DNA of 64,000 nucleotides from Taibaiella koreensis (GCF_003545715.1 NZ_QVNU01000007.1:248001-312000), one strand, 5' to 3'; shown: positions 35,290 to 45,229, counted from the first letter of the stretch. The notes: generated by a model from the letters alone, not told the origin. Numbers and translations are program-made.

Positions 35290-37440
35290 GGCATTAATTA
35301 CAGGAGCGCTGATATTGACTTCGGTGCTGCCGTTTACATTTACCGTTGCTGCGCCGAGGTTCAGGGTCCCTTCCGGCTTTCCGTAGTCGATCAGAGGCGA
35401 GGTATGCGTGATATTGGTTTCGGCATCCTGCGTTATATTCTGGGCCTTTACATCGATCTGTGTGGTGGGATGTTCGCCGCCATAGCTCCCCATGGTGATC
35501 TGTGGCGCCTGCAGGTCGATCGATTCGCTGGCCTGAATGCTTATTTTTCCTCCGATCATCGATATGGTGGCGCTGCCATTGGTCAGGGTTACATTGGCGC
35601 CTGCCGTTACCGTTATTTTATTGTTGCCGTCTATTTTGATATGGTTCAGCTTGGATTTGTCGATAAGGCTTATGCCGCCGCCATCGTGCATCGTGAGCGT
35701 ATGGCCGCTTTTGGTGGTCAGGCTTTTACCATCGTTACCGCTGCCGCCACCCACACCTACCTTCCCGTGAAACACGCTCCCTGTCACAAAGGGGCGATCG
35801 GTGTTGCCGCCTTCCCAGTCGACGTAGACCTGGTCGCCGATCTCGGGTATGGTAACCAGGCCGCGGTTGGTGGCCACCTTATCGCCAGCGCCGCCGGCAT
35901 CGGGCGTCAGCACGCGGATAAAATCGGTTTCGGGAATACCGCTCTCCTGCTGCCAGCCCATGAACTGCACGCGTACCCGGCCCTGGACATCATGGTTATC
36001 GATCACTTTAGCCAGCATGGGATAGGTCACCGGTTTTATATAGACCAGCTCCGGCGGCACCTCGGCTGCTGCCGGAATAGCGGTAAAGCGGTTGTAGTAT
36101 TGCCCCGTAATCTCCCAATGATGTTCTATAGCAATAATGCGCACCGGTGTGTGCTGGGCAGTCTGGTCTTTTCTTTTCAATGCTACATTGACATTAAGGC
36201 CCACGCTCAGATCGAATACCGTGGTTTCTCCGGTAACATAGTACATGCCGGCCGCGCTGCGGGCGCTTATACTCTTGCCCATCGCTTCCAGCGTGGCCTG
36301 CCTGGCCGGTAGCAAGCCCTGGTTGCTTACCGACAATATGGTGCCGAACAGCTCTTTCGATTTCCCGAAGGCGATGTTAGTATAGGTTCCGGCATTGCCG
36401 TTGTAGCTGTCGGCCGCTGCGCTGATGGCTTGGTGGTTGTCGGCTTCATAGTCAAACAAGCCCTGCTGTACCGGCTGTACCTTCATGCTCATGTTGATGC
36501 GGGAGCAATTTTGCCCATATACAATATCAGGGCCATTCCGGGCTTCAGGTTTGCCAAAGAGGAGCTCCCTGCCATTAAAATAGAGCCATTGTCCTGTCCC
36601 GGCCGAAAGCCGCTTGAGGAAGTTCCACACGCTTTCGTGGTAACGGCATACAAAGGGCAGCGTATCGCTCAGAGTGGCATCCGCTTTCAACGATGCCTTT
36701 ACCTGGGCCAGTGAGCGGCTGGTACTTTCTTTTACTATGGTATTTAAATTCTTCTTGTAAAACGTTTCAAAATGCGGCTGTCCGTCGAGCAGCCAGGTAG
36801 GCGCATAGCCGGTAATATGCAGCACGCCTTCGTTTAACGTATCCTGCTCCAGCTGTACATCAGCCACTACAAACAGATTTTGTAGCTTACCCGGGTCGAT
36901 GCCGTTGCTATCGTATAGTTCCACCTCGGCTACCTGGCCCAGCAACTTTTCGGCGCCGTCGATAAGCAGGCTTCCCTGTGCCTGGACCTCGTCGTGGAAA
37001 AAGCGCAGTTCAAGCCGGTTGTGAGCACCGGCTTCCTGGTGGATCTGTAACGACAATACTTCGCTGATCGCCTGACCATTTATAGACACCCGGGTAGCTA
37101 TGCGCGGTACGGTAAAGGCTTCAATAGCTTCCGGAATTGCCCCGGCTTGCTGACCCGCTATAGCAGCCATGGCTATCTGTGTTGCCTCAGCGGTGCTTAG
37201 CTGTTCAAAAGGCACCTGCCCGTTGATGCCATTGATCCCGGGACCAGGTGAAGCCTTATTGATGGGAGGAGCGAAGTTGAGTGCCTGTTGCGCCTGGTCA
37301 AGGATGGCGGCCGCTTCACCGGGCAGCTTGCTTTTTCCTGCATTTATGGCTGCAGCAGCCATAGCTTGCTGAATTGCATTTTTTATGTTTGCTCCGGACG
37401 CAACAGGATCACCGGATGCTTCGGTGGGTAGTGTGGACAT
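35284..37440 (-). CDS. vgrG: Type VI secretion system spike protein VgrG with N-terminal extension
   Basis: This is a 718-aa protein. A VgrG/gp27-gp5-like core begins near residue 110 (RVSINGQAISEVLSLQIHQEAG) with LELRFFHDE, a phage late-control-D-type region, then an OB-fold with MLAKVIDNHDVQGRVRVQFMGW and IPEIGDQVYVDWEGGNTDRPFVTGSV. A repetitive beta-helix spike follows (TKSGHTLTMHDGGGISLIDKS, NKITVTAGANVTLTNGSATISM). The first 110 residues are Ala-rich, low-complexity and unusual. It puncture-delivers effectors from the T6SS tube, probably the Bacteroidota subtype iii. Core T6SS genes are absent from the window, so this is an orphan VgrG cargo locus. Confidence 0.92.
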   Translation of the reverse strand: MSTLPTEASGDPVASGANIKNAIQQAMAAAAINAGKSKLPGEAAAILDQAQQALNFAPPINKASPGPGINGINGQVPFEQLSTAEATQIAMAAIAGQQAGAIPEAIEAFTVPRIATRVSINGQAISEVLSLQIHQEAGAHNRLELRFFHDEVQAQGSLLIDGAEKLLGQVAEVELYDSNGIDPGKLQNLFVVADVQLEQDTLNEGVLHITGYAPTWLLDGQPHFETFYKKNLNTIVKESTSRSLAQVKASLKADATLSDTLPFVCRYHESVWNFLKRLSAGTGQWLYFNGRELLFGKPEARNGPDIVYGQNCSRINMSMKVQPVQQGLFDYEADNHQAISAAADSYNGNAGTYTNIAFGKSKELFGTILSVSNQGLLPARQATLEAMGKSISARSAAGMYYVTGETTVFDLSVGLNVNVALKRKDQTAQHTPVRIIAIEHHWEITGQYYNRFTAIPAAAEVPPELVYIKPVTYPMLAKVIDNHDVQGRVRVQFMGWQQESGIPETDFIRVLTPDAGGAGDKVATNRGLVTIPEIGDQVYVDWEGGNTDRPFVTGSVFHGKVGVGGGSGNDGKSLTTKSGHTLTMHDGGGISLIDKSKLNHIKIDGNNKITVTAGANVTLTNGSATISMIGGKISIQASESIDLQAPQITMGSYGGEHPTTQIDVKAQNITQDAETNITHTSPLIDYGKPEGTLNLGAATVNVNGSTEVNISAPVINAN

Positions 37441-37468
37441 AGGGCAGGTGTTTAGTGATATAAAAAAA

Positions 37469-37476
37469 CAAAATTA
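37469..37476 (-). promoter_or_regulatory. Candidate -7 promoter element for vgrG
   Basis: On the minus strand it reads TAATTTTG, a perfect TAnnTTTG match, 28 bases upstream of the vgrG ATG. A TTTA, one mismatch from the -33 TTTG, lies 17 bases further upstream. It would give a leader of about 20 bases. Confidence 0.45.
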
Positions 37477-37521
37477 TTTATATACGCTGGTGTTAAATAT
37501 TTGTTCTTATTTTAAAAAATT

Positions 37522-37539
37522 TATAATCAATTGATTATA
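37522..37539. promoter_or_regulatory. Perfect 18-base palindrome upstream of vgrG (candidate operator)
   Basis: TATAATCAATTGATTATA is its own reverse complement and is framed by a run of six A on the left and six T on the right. It lies 82-99 bases upstream of vgrG, in a segment with only 9 G/C in 60 bases (37501-37560). It may be an operator for a dimeric regulator or a hairpin terminator. Confidence 0.45.
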
Positions 37540-37540
37540 T

Positions 37541-37991
37541 TTTTTCCTCTTTAAAAGAACGAATCAACTCTGATGGTATAGAGCATAATGTAGCCGCAAC
37601 AATATCCTATTGCATCGGCTTGAAACAGAAGTACTAAATTATGTTCATATAGATTATTTTTATGCGGCAGGACTCAGGCAACAGACAGCCTATAACGCTT
37701 TGGCTTCTATAAAAGATAATCCTGCTTCTTTTTCTTCGATAATATTATTTTTAAAGAATGAAATATATTTACCTGTTATGATGTTTTATTTCAAAGCAAC
37801 CATTAAACAATAGCCTCGTTATAAAATGGAACAAAAGCGCCATTGTCGCTGTAGATCCGAAACCAACACAACAGGCTTGTGTAACAGCAATGCCGGCAGT
37901 ATCCGGAGGGGGTATTCAAGGCAACAGGGTATGATGTTCTTTAACTATAAAACAGCCAAACATTAAAGCCATATTTAAAACCATAAGCATC
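37541..37991. other. Non-coding, A+T-rich gap between vgrG and the T9SS gene
   Basis: No gene was recognised. A 67-codon open frame at 37610-37813 on the plus strand has no family resemblance and atypical composition; it could be a decayed remnant. Apart from the vgrG promoter area to the left, nothing structured was seen. Confidence 0.5.
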
Positions 37992-39416
37992 ATGAAAAAG
38001 ATCTGTATTCTTTACCTGGCACTGGGTATCGCCTGCCACGCCGCTGCCCAAACTTTACCTGCTACGAGTAAGGAGCAAAGACGGCAAACCCGCGATTATA
38101 TCCTGAACCTTCTGCTGAACAGGGTGGGGACAGCAACGGCAAATAAACCTACCGCAATAGAACAAAGGCTCATTGCGATCAAACTGGACGACAACATCGG
38201 CGAGTTATCCTACTATTGGGATACAACTCGCCTTTACTATTCCGGCAACCGGGGCTCCCGTTTCAACCGGGCGACCTGCCAGTTCAACACCGGGGTCTCG
38301 GCGCTGAACGCTCCGGTAGCGGAAGGTCTGGGCGCATTGCCGGCGACAATGGATGAAGTAAAGCCGGATAGCCTGGTCTATAAGCATATGAACGGATTGT
38401 GGGAACGCCAGGTTGTCTCGTATCAGCAACAGAACCTGGTACAGAAATATACCTATACCTTCAGTGGTGGTTCCCTCCCTTTTTCCTATGCTGTGGGGTA
38501 TGACAATGGCAATCATATACAAAATGTAATGTATTACCAGGGTAGCAATGATACGACCACGAAGCGGAAACTGCATTATAATACTGGCTTTACGCGTGTG
38601 GTATCCGACTCTTCTTACTACGTGGGAAGTAATACGCTTTTGCCACCGCTATCGATTTGGACCTATACGTATGACGCCGGTGACCGCATTACTGAGCTGG
38701 AACGTGTTGGTATCCGAAGCGATGGACAGCAAGTATCTTACAACCTGTATTATTTTACCTATTACCCCGACGGGCGACTGCAGACCATCAAGTCGTATGC
38801 GGCCATCGGGGCTGGGTACCTGCCAGAACAAGCTGATTCTTTTACCTACGATGGGACCCACACTGTTTACCAGGGTCGCTATATCCAGGACTACGAGCCA
38901 TCGGGTCAACCGGCAACACTCAGTTGGGAGACAAAGCATTTTAACGCTGCCGGATTAACCGACACTATCTATTATTATGTGGGCGGAATCAATCCGAACC
39001 CTGACGCTGCTGTTTCTTATAACGTGATCGAATACAATGCATTTGATAACCCGGTAACGCAGAAGACGATTCAGCGGGGTGCTCCGGCTGCGTTCCGTGT
39101 ATACCGGTATTACTACGAAAATTACGAAACAGAAATGGCGATCGGCGGCGCTATGGCGCAGTACGGGAGTATCAGCGTTTATCCCAATCCTTTTACTGAT
39201 CAGGTTCATGTCGGCTGGAAGGGGACGCAGCCTCTGAAAAAAGCCCAACTGTATCTCACCGATTACCAGGGCCGGATCGGGTACCGCTGGGAGCAGGACT
39301 TGACGACCGGCGATAATGTGCTCCGGTGGGGCAAGCGACCTGTTCCCGGCAATTACCTGCTGGTGATCCGTGGCGCCGGTGGCGAGCAGATCGTAAAGAA
39401 GCTGGTATGCCGCTGA
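37992..39416 (+). CDS. T9SS type A secreted protein with YD-type repetitive body
   Basis: This 474-aa protein has a signal peptide (MKKICILYLALGIACHAAAQ). The body has many Tyr-rich beta repeats, such as LVQKYTYTFSGGSLPF, WTYTYDAGDRITELERVG and YYFTYYPDGRLQTIKSY, resembling YD/RHS-like strands in secreted Bacteroidota proteins. The C-terminal 85 residues form a T9SS type A domain (ISVYPNPFTDQVHVGW, then PGNYLLVIRGAGGEQ and terminal KKLVCR). It is exported; function unknown. Confidence 0.88.
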   Translation: MKKICILYLALGIACHAAAQTLPATSKEQRRQTRDYILNLLLNRVGTATANKPTAIEQRLIAIKLDDNIGELSYYWDTTRLYYSGNRGSRFNRATCQFNTGVSALNAPVAEGLGALPATMDEVKPDSLVYKHMNGLWERQVVSYQQQNLVQKYTYTFSGGSLPFSYAVGYDNGNHIQNVMYYQGSNDTTTKRKLHYNTGFTRVVSDSSYYVGSNTLLPPLSIWTYTYDAGDRITELERVGIRSDGQQVSYNLYYFTYYPDGRLQTIKSYAAIGAGYLPEQADSFTYDGTHTVYQGRYIQDYEPSGQPATLSWETKHFNAAGLTDTIYYYVGGINPNPDAAVSYNVIEYNAFDNPVTQKTIQRGAPAAFRVYRYYYENYETEMAIGGAMAQYGSISVYPNPFTDQVHVGWKGTQPLKKAQLYLTDYQGRIGYRWEQDLTTGDNVLRWGKRPVPGNYLLVIRGAGGEQIVKKLVCR

Positions 39417-39433
39417 GCAGCTTTTTAGCTTGT

Positions 39434-39463
39434 AAGCCGGGTGGGCATCGGTTCGCCCGGCTT
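39434..39463. terminator. Bidirectional hairpin terminator between convergent genes
   Basis: AAGCCGGG (39434-39441) pairs with CCCGGCTT (39456-39463), followed by TT. It lies between the convergent T9SS gene and the propeller lipoprotein gene. Confidence 0.75.
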
Positions 39464-39502
39464 TTCATCAACTTTTCTTTCAGGGCAGTGCCATGCAATT
39501 GG

Positions 39503-40465
39503 TCAGCGCCAGAGCAGACCGCCGTCGCAGGCTTCAGGAAGGGTTTCGCCCTGCCTGATGAGAGGGATCACGTTAGGATCGGCGCCTTCGTCTACATTGT
39601 ATTGGTTACCATTGGCCGGGATAATCACCAGCCGCCATATATGACCGAAGGGGCCCGTCGTATGATAATCGGTGCCCAGCAGCAGCCATTTGCCATCCGG
39701 TGAGAATTCCGGCGTTACTTCCACCTGGCTGCTTGAAGTTACCTGTCTCAGATCGCTTCCGTCGGCATTCATGGTCCATATATGGTTGCTTGCTGCAAAG
39801 GCCATCCTGGAACCGTCCCGGCTTACAGTCAGGTCGTTCCAGGCAGCGAAGTTCAATGTTTTGATCACCGATGCCTGGGTGAAGGCCTGGTTGGAGCGGC
39901 ATATTTTGTTGCCGGTGCTGAAGATCACAGTATTGTCCGGCATCCAATTGACATTGCCTTTGTCGATCTCAATGCCCTGGAAGCTGGTTAGGTTATGCAG
40001 TATCTGTCCCTGCAGATTCAGGATCATGAGCCCGTCGTCGTAGGTAGGTGGCACCGCGATAAGCTGTGCATCCTGCGATAATTTGGGAAAAGTATGGTTG
40101 GCATAGCCCGATTGCTTTTCAAACTGGCTAATGATGGTACCGTTGCTAAGGTTGGTAAGCGTATAGATCTCGGTATCATAACCGCCGCCACTCTTATCTT
40201 CCGCTTGCAGATACCTGGTACCATCGATGCTGATATCCCAGCCGTTGCGGCTTAGATCATCCTGCTGTGCTGTCGAAACAGTTGCCGTAGCCAGGCTGAA
40301 TTTCAAAATACCGTCGGTCGCCCAGTCATAGTAGATCGTGCCATTACCCAATGATGCGTAGCCCCCTTCGGCGCCAGGCGCCGGGTTGTCCTGCTGCTTG
40401 CTGCAGGACAATAGTGTTGCGCCTCCAAGGACAATGAATAAGCATAGTCGTATATAGTGGTTCAT
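39503..40465 (-). CDS. TolB-like beta-propeller lipoprotein (paralogue of 8776-9747)
   Basis: This 320-aa protein has a lipoprotein signal with lipid Cys21 (GGATLLSCSKQQDN). Propeller motifs are WDISIDGTRYLQAED, LTVSRDGSRMAFA, IWTMNADGSDLRQVT and PEFSPDGKWLLLGTDY. It shares the overall architecture and many blocks with the gene at 8776-9747, including GNGTIYYDW, LIAVPPTYDDGLMILN and NWMPDN. The role is probably binding at the periplasm or outer membrane. Confidence 0.85.
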   Translation of the reverse strand: MNHYIRLCLFIVLGGATLLSCSKQQDNPAPGAEGGYASLGNGTIYYDWATDGILKFSLATATVSTAQQDDLSRNGWDISIDGTRYLQAEDKSGGGYDTEIYTLTNLSNGTIISQFEKQSGYANHTFPKLSQDAQLIAVPPTYDDGLMILNLQGQILHNLTSFQGIEIDKGNVNWMPDNTVIFSTGNKICRSNQAFTQASVIKTLNFAAWNDLTVSRDGSRMAFAASNHIWTMNADGSDLRQVTSSSQVEVTPEFSPDGKWLLLGTDYHTTGPFGHIWRLVIIPANGNQYNVDEGADPNVIPLIRQGETLPEACDGGLLWR

Positions 40466-41107
40466 GGGTTGTGTTGATCCTTGTCTTTAATCGGTTGCAC
40501 CATAATAAACCCCGGTTGTGATGTGGCAAGGACCGATAACACAAAGCAAAGCAATACCGGTGGCCCCTGCAATCGGGATAAGCATTGTTTTTCATACTAA
40601 ATGTTTTCAGGGAGCCGGCTCCTGATGCAGTAACCGGGCATGGACGATACAGTATGAAAGGTGCGCCGCAGTACGGCTATAACAGCTGCAAACTGCCAGC
40701 TATAGAATTGCCAGCCCTTAGCCAAATACTACCAACCCATCCTCATATCTGATCATAAATTACTACGATTAATTATTGCGTATTGGTATTTTATATTAGG
40801 AAAACAATTAAGTTTGTTCCCGTTTAGTATAACCACCGAAACCGAATCAAACCATAACCAAACAATTCTCAGGCACCTCAATCTACAAAACACATCCCGG
40901 CTGCCACTCATCCGCCCCCTAACCGGTTAGCGGCCCGTTGTTGCTGCAAATGAGCTACAGGTCTCTGTTACCGGTAGCAGTTGTCTTATATGTGAAGCAT
41001 ACAGATGACCGGGGTGTCGTGCGCCATTTGAGGAACGATGTGCTGATGTGAATAAAAGATATAGACGATACCATGCCTTTTATTTTACACCAAATCAATC
41101 CCAGACT
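40466..41107 (+). promoter_or_regulatory. Long regulatory gap and leader upstream of the large repeat protein
   Basis: No gene was recognised in these 642 bases. A perfect -7 element TAAGTTTG lies at 40809-40816, which would give a leader of about 285 bases before the ATG at 41108. Within it are two palindromes with a CCGG core: CTAACCGGTTAG (40919-40930) and CTGTTACCGGTAGCAG (40965-40980, core TACCGGTA). They could be operators or leader hairpins. Confidence 0.4.
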
Positions 41108-44100
41108 ATGACCAGACATCTACGCAGCTTTGCTTTAAGCATGCTGTTGTCGTGGGCGGCCCTGCTTCCGGTACAGGAAGCCCGCGCACAATGTACAGCA
41201 CCGACCTCCACCGTGGTCAACAATACCAATTGTGCTGCGGCAACAGGCAAGATCACCTTTACAGGCCCTGTTCCCACGGCCAATTATCAATTCAGCATTG
41301 ATGGCGGCGTCACCTTCGGAACGCCAGGCCAGACGGTCTTCACAGGGCTTTTCGGTGGCAGTTATGCAACCGTTTCCAAGCTGATTGCTACGGGCTGTGT
41401 TTCTGCCGCGACCGCTAAGACGATCACCAATCCGGCCGTTCCGGCTAACCCTGCCTCAGGCGTGGTGAACAATACGAATTGTAGCACGCCTAACGGCAGC
41501 ATTACCTTTACCGCCCCTACGCCTTTGGCCAACTATGCCTTTAGTGTCAATGGCGGCGCTACGTTCGGCGCGCCGGGTGTCGTGTCTTTCCCCGGCCTGC
41601 AAGGCGGAACTTATCCGACTGTTGTGCGCAACGTTGCGACAAGCTGCGTTTCTGCTACAACCTCCAAAACCATCACCAATCCGGCTATAGCAGCGCCGGT
41701 CTCAACGGTGACGGCAGCCACAAACTGTATTACACCCAACGGTGCGATCAATTTTACCGCGCAGGCTGGTGTGGTATTCGGCATCGACGGCGGCGCCACT
41801 TTCGGTACTGCCGGACAAACAGCATTTCCCAATCTGAGCCCGGGTACTTATGTCACCCGCGCCAAAGTAACGGCTACCGGGTGTCTTTCGGCTGCCGCCA
41901 ATAAGACGGTTGCTGCACCGGTAGTAACGAGTCCTGCATCTACTGTGGTGAATGTAACGAACTGTATTGCGCCTAATGGCAGCATTACGTTCACCGCACC
42001 TACACCATTGGCCAATTACCAGTTCAGCACCGATGGCGGCACTACTTTCGGCAATGCCGGCCAGGCTGCTTTTACAGGGCTTACCGCCGGTGCTTATCAG
42101 ACCGTGGCTAAGCTTGTTTCTTCAGGCTGTGTGTCAGCAACAGTCAATAAGACCGTAGCCAGCCAGGCTGTGGCCACACCTGCCTCAACTGTAACCAATG
42201 TCACCAACTGTACTACCCCCAATGGCAGGATCACGTTTACAGGACCTACCCCTCTCGCCAATTACCGCTTTAGTGTCGATGGCGGTACCACTTTTGGTAC
42301 ACCGGGACAAACGGCCTTTCCCAATCTTGCGGCAGGCAACTATTCTACGGTGGCGCAGCTGGTTTCTTCCGGCTGTATCTCACCCACACCTGCGGCCAAG
42401 GTAATCGCCAACCCTGCTGTTACAGCGCCCACTTCTACAGTAGCCCCCAGCAGCTGTAGCACTGCAACAGGCTCTATTACGTTTACAGGACCAACACCTC
42501 TGGCCAGTTTTTCATTTAGTGTAGATGGCGGTACTACCTTCGGAACGCCTGGACAAACGGTCTTCAACAACCTGCCGGCGGGCACTTATGTAACCAAAAG
42601 CCGCTCTGCAGCAGGATGCGTATCGGCCGCTTCTACCAATAAGGTGATCACCAATACGGTGACTACCGCGCCGACGACTGCCGCGGGTACCAATCCTACT
42701 AATTGTAATACCCCCAACGGCGCCATTAATTTCACAGGTCCTACCGCCCTGGCCAATTATGAATTCAGCATCGATGGCGGCGCCAATTTCGGCGCTGCAG
42801 GCGTGGTAAACTTTCCCAATCTTGCTGCCGGCACTTATGCCACCAAGGCCCGGTCGGTGCTTACCGGATGCGTATCGGCAACTGTGAACAAAACGCTCAG
42901 CAACCCCGTCGTTACTGTTCCTACGGCGAGCAAAACGGACGTAACCGATTGCGCCAGTCCTGACGGTTCGATCACCTTTACCGGACCGACGCCCATTGGC
43001 AACTATCAGTATAGCATCGATGGTGGTACGACCTATGGTTTTACCGGCCAGGTATTTTTCGGTACGTTGCCTTCGGGCACATATAGCCCGGTATGCCGGC
43101 TCGTATCGAGCGGCTGTGAATCCAACCCGGCTGCGAATCTCAATATTCTCCGTCCGGCCCGCGCTGGCGGCGATAAGGAGATATGCCAGTATCAGCCGGC
43201 TATTATGACGGCCGCGGCCCTGGGTGGCGCTACCTGGGACGTGCTCCCCGGCAACCCTGCTGTGACGACTTTCGTCAATGCCGCTGCCGCGGGTACGCGT
43301 ATCAATGGCTTTACTGTAGTAGGCACCTACCAGTTTGCATGGGGTACAGCAGCCTGTAAGGATACGGTAACAGTAGTTGTCGACGACTGTCTGAGCCCGC
43401 TCGTCAACAATACCAGTGCATACCTCTACCAGTCGGTAGCCGGTTCGGCAACCGATATTATTTCCGTTAACCTGGGTACCGGAGCACAAAGTACGCTGTA
43501 CACCGATGTCAACATTTCTGCCGGTAATATCAATGCCGTGGGTTACAACGTTACCGATGGTGAAATATGGGGTAGTGTCGTGAATGGCACGGGCCAGGCA
43601 CTCACCGGCGACAGCATTGCCCGCATCGGTGAAGACGGTATCCCGCATTATTACGTAGTGCCCGGCCTGTATAGCGGTGGCTATAATGTAGGCACAGTAG
43701 ATAACGATGGCGTGTTATACCTTTATTCTTCCAACCAGACCCAGATCTTCCGGGTGGATGTTAACCCAACCTCGCCTACCTTCCTCACACTCCTGGCGCC
43801 GGTACTTAATACCACAGCCATGAATATAGCCGATTGGGCCTTTAACCCGATGGATGGGCTGCTCTATGGTGTAGGCAACGGTAACCCGCATCCTTTATAC
43901 CGGGTTAACCCAACCACCGGCACGGTAACTACTGTGGGTAATGTAACCGGCAATGCCGCTTTTACAGCAGGCTCTTTCGGTGCGGCCTATATGGATGCAT
44001 CAGGTAATCTTTACGTTGGCGATAATACTGCAGGCGGCGTATTTAAGATCAATACGGTGCACAATGTAGTGGGCAATACCACAGCAGCGTTGCGCTCGCA

Positions 44101-45202
44101 GGGGCAGCCTTCTGCAGGCAACGATGGTACCCTGAATCATAATTCCTGCGTGAAGCCCGATGCCGGCAGGGATACCATGATCTGTATCTCCACTTATGTT
44201 ACCATGACGGCGAGCCAGGTATCCGGTGTGCAATGGTCGGCCCAGGGAGACAACCCCGGAACGGCTACCATTACCAACCCAGCCAATGCCAATACGACCA
44301 TCACTGATTTCAGCCAGAGCGGCCTGTACCACTTCATCTGGACCAATGGACCAGACTGTACCGATACCGTGGCCGTACGGGTGATCAATTGTATCTCCGA
44401 TACGCTGGTTGTACCGCCCTGCGATACCTGTCCGGTAACCATATGCAATACGCCCAATCCCGAGCTTCCTGTAACCGACACCACTACACACAGCACTTGC
44501 GGCATTACACCGGCAGGTTCCAACTATGGTACCCTGGTGCTGGATGCCAGCGGTTGCGCTACCTGGACGCCCAACGGTACCCAGCCGGCTACAGATACGG
44601 TAACCACCTGTATCACCAGCTGTAACGGACCCGTATGCGATACCACCTATGTGCTTATTCTGCCGCCGCCGACGCCCTTACCGCTGGAGCTGATATACTT
44701 CAAAGGGGCTATGGCCGATTGCAGGGCTTACCTCACCTGGCAAACGGCAAAAGAAGATCTGAAAGATATGACTATAGAAAGAAGTGCTGCGGGAAGCAAA
44801 TGGACTATATTGGCAACGGTGCCTGCGCTGGGCAGGGGACTGGATCACAAGGATTACCAGTATGTCGATCTTGCCGCGCCGCAAGGACGCAATCTGTACC
44901 GGCTTAAGATGACCGATGCGGATGGTGCTTTCCGCTACAGCCCCGTTGTATCGCTGCATAACAGCTGTATGGATGCGGTTATTGCCATTTTCCCCAATCC
45001 GGCCAGAGAGCAGGAAGGCATTACCATCAAGGTAAATAACCTGGATGAGGTGGTGTACCAGCTATTTGACCAGACCGGGAAAATGTTGCGTGAAGGCCGC
45101 TTTGCCGGTCAAACAGAGATCAAAGGATTAAAAGCAGGCGTTTACTTTGTAAAAGCCAGCAATGCTTCCGTCAACATCAGCCGGAAAGTCATTATCCGCT
45201 GA
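41108..45202 (+). CDS. Giant T9SS type A protein with eight ~80-aa tandem repeats
   Basis: This is a 1364-aa protein from the ATG at 41108; the frame extends to a GTG at 41048, but only the ATG gives a clean signal peptide (LSMLLSWAALLPVQEARA). Residues about 30-680 are eight repeats of about 80 aa, each with NC..PNGSITFTGPTPLANY, FSVDGGTTFGTPGQ, an AGTY segment and SGCVSA; each repeat carries two conserved Cys. A DUF6923-like propeller region follows (about 770-970), then an Ig-like domain and a T9SS type A domain (IAIFPNPAR ... GVYFVKASN, terminal KVIIR). It resembles large surface adhesins. A strong terminator follows. Confidence 0.92.
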   Translation: MTRHLRSFALSMLLSWAALLPVQEARAQCTAPTSTVVNNTNCAAATGKITFTGPVPTANYQFSIDGGVTFGTPGQTVFTGLFGGSYATVSKLIATGCVSAATAKTITNPAVPANPASGVVNNTNCSTPNGSITFTAPTPLANYAFSVNGGATFGAPGVVSFPGLQGGTYPTVVRNVATSCVSATTSKTITNPAIAAPVSTVTAATNCITPNGAINFTAQAGVVFGIDGGATFGTAGQTAFPNLSPGTYVTRAKVTATGCLSAAANKTVAAPVVTSPASTVVNVTNCIAPNGSITFTAPTPLANYQFSTDGGTTFGNAGQAAFTGLTAGAYQTVAKLVSSGCVSATVNKTVASQAVATPASTVTNVTNCTTPNGRITFTGPTPLANYRFSVDGGTTFGTPGQTAFPNLAAGNYSTVAQLVSSGCISPTPAAKVIANPAVTAPTSTVAPSSCSTATGSITFTGPTPLASFSFSVDGGTTFGTPGQTVFNNLPAGTYVTKSRSAAGCVSAASTNKVITNTVTTAPTTAAGTNPTNCNTPNGAINFTGPTALANYEFSIDGGANFGAAGVVNFPNLAAGTYATKARSVLTGCVSATVNKTLSNPVVTVPTASKTDVTDCASPDGSITFTGPTPIGNYQYSIDGGTTYGFTGQVFFGTLPSGTYSPVCRLVSSGCESNPAANLNILRPARAGGDKEICQYQPAIMTAAALGGATWDVLPGNPAVTTFVNAAAAGTRINGFTVVGTYQFAWGTAACKDTVTVVVDDCLSPLVNNTSAYLYQSVAGSATDIISVNLGTGAQSTLYTDVNISAGNINAVGYNVTDGEIWGSVVNGTGQALTGDSIARIGEDGIPHYYVVPGLYSGGYNVGTVDNDGVLYLYSSNQTQIFRVDVNPTSPTFLTLLAPVLNTTAMNIADWAFNPMDGLLYGVGNGNPHPLYRVNPTTGTVTTVGNVTGNAAFTAGSFGAAYMDASGNLYVGDNTAGGVFKINTVHNVVGNTTAALRSQGQPSAGNDGTLNHNSCVKPDAGRDTMICISTYVTMTASQVSGVQWSAQGDNPGTATITNPANANTTITDFSQSGLYHFIWTNGPDCTDTVAVRVINCISDTLVVPPCDTCPVTICNTPNPELPVTDTTTHSTCGITPAGSNYGTLVLDASGCATWTPNGTQPATDTVTTCITSCNGPVCDTTYVLILPPPTPLPLELIYFKGAMADCRAYLTWQTAKEDLKDMTIERSAAGSKWTILATVPALGRGLDHKDYQYVDLAAPQGRNLYRLKMTDADGAFRYSPVVSLHNSCMDAVIAIFPNPAREQEGITIKVNNLDEVVYQLFDQTGKMLREGRFAGQTEIKGLKAGVYFVKASNASVNISRKVIIR

Positions 45203-45229
45203 TAGCAGTAAAGGTTTACATTTTTCATT

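Noticed and set aside
37610-37813. A 67-codon open frame in the gap left of the T9SS gene
   Set aside because: No family match, odd composition and no clear start signal; kept only as a possible remnant in the gap entry.
41190-43155. Considered as a DNA-level tandem repeat or CRISPR-like array
   Set aside because: The repeats are in one reading frame within a secreted protein and differ mostly at the protein-neutral level, so they are protein domain repeats.
42512-43648. A 378-codon open frame opposite the repeat protein
   Set aside because: It is the mirror of a tandem-repeat gene; its product is low in complexity and has no recognisable domain.
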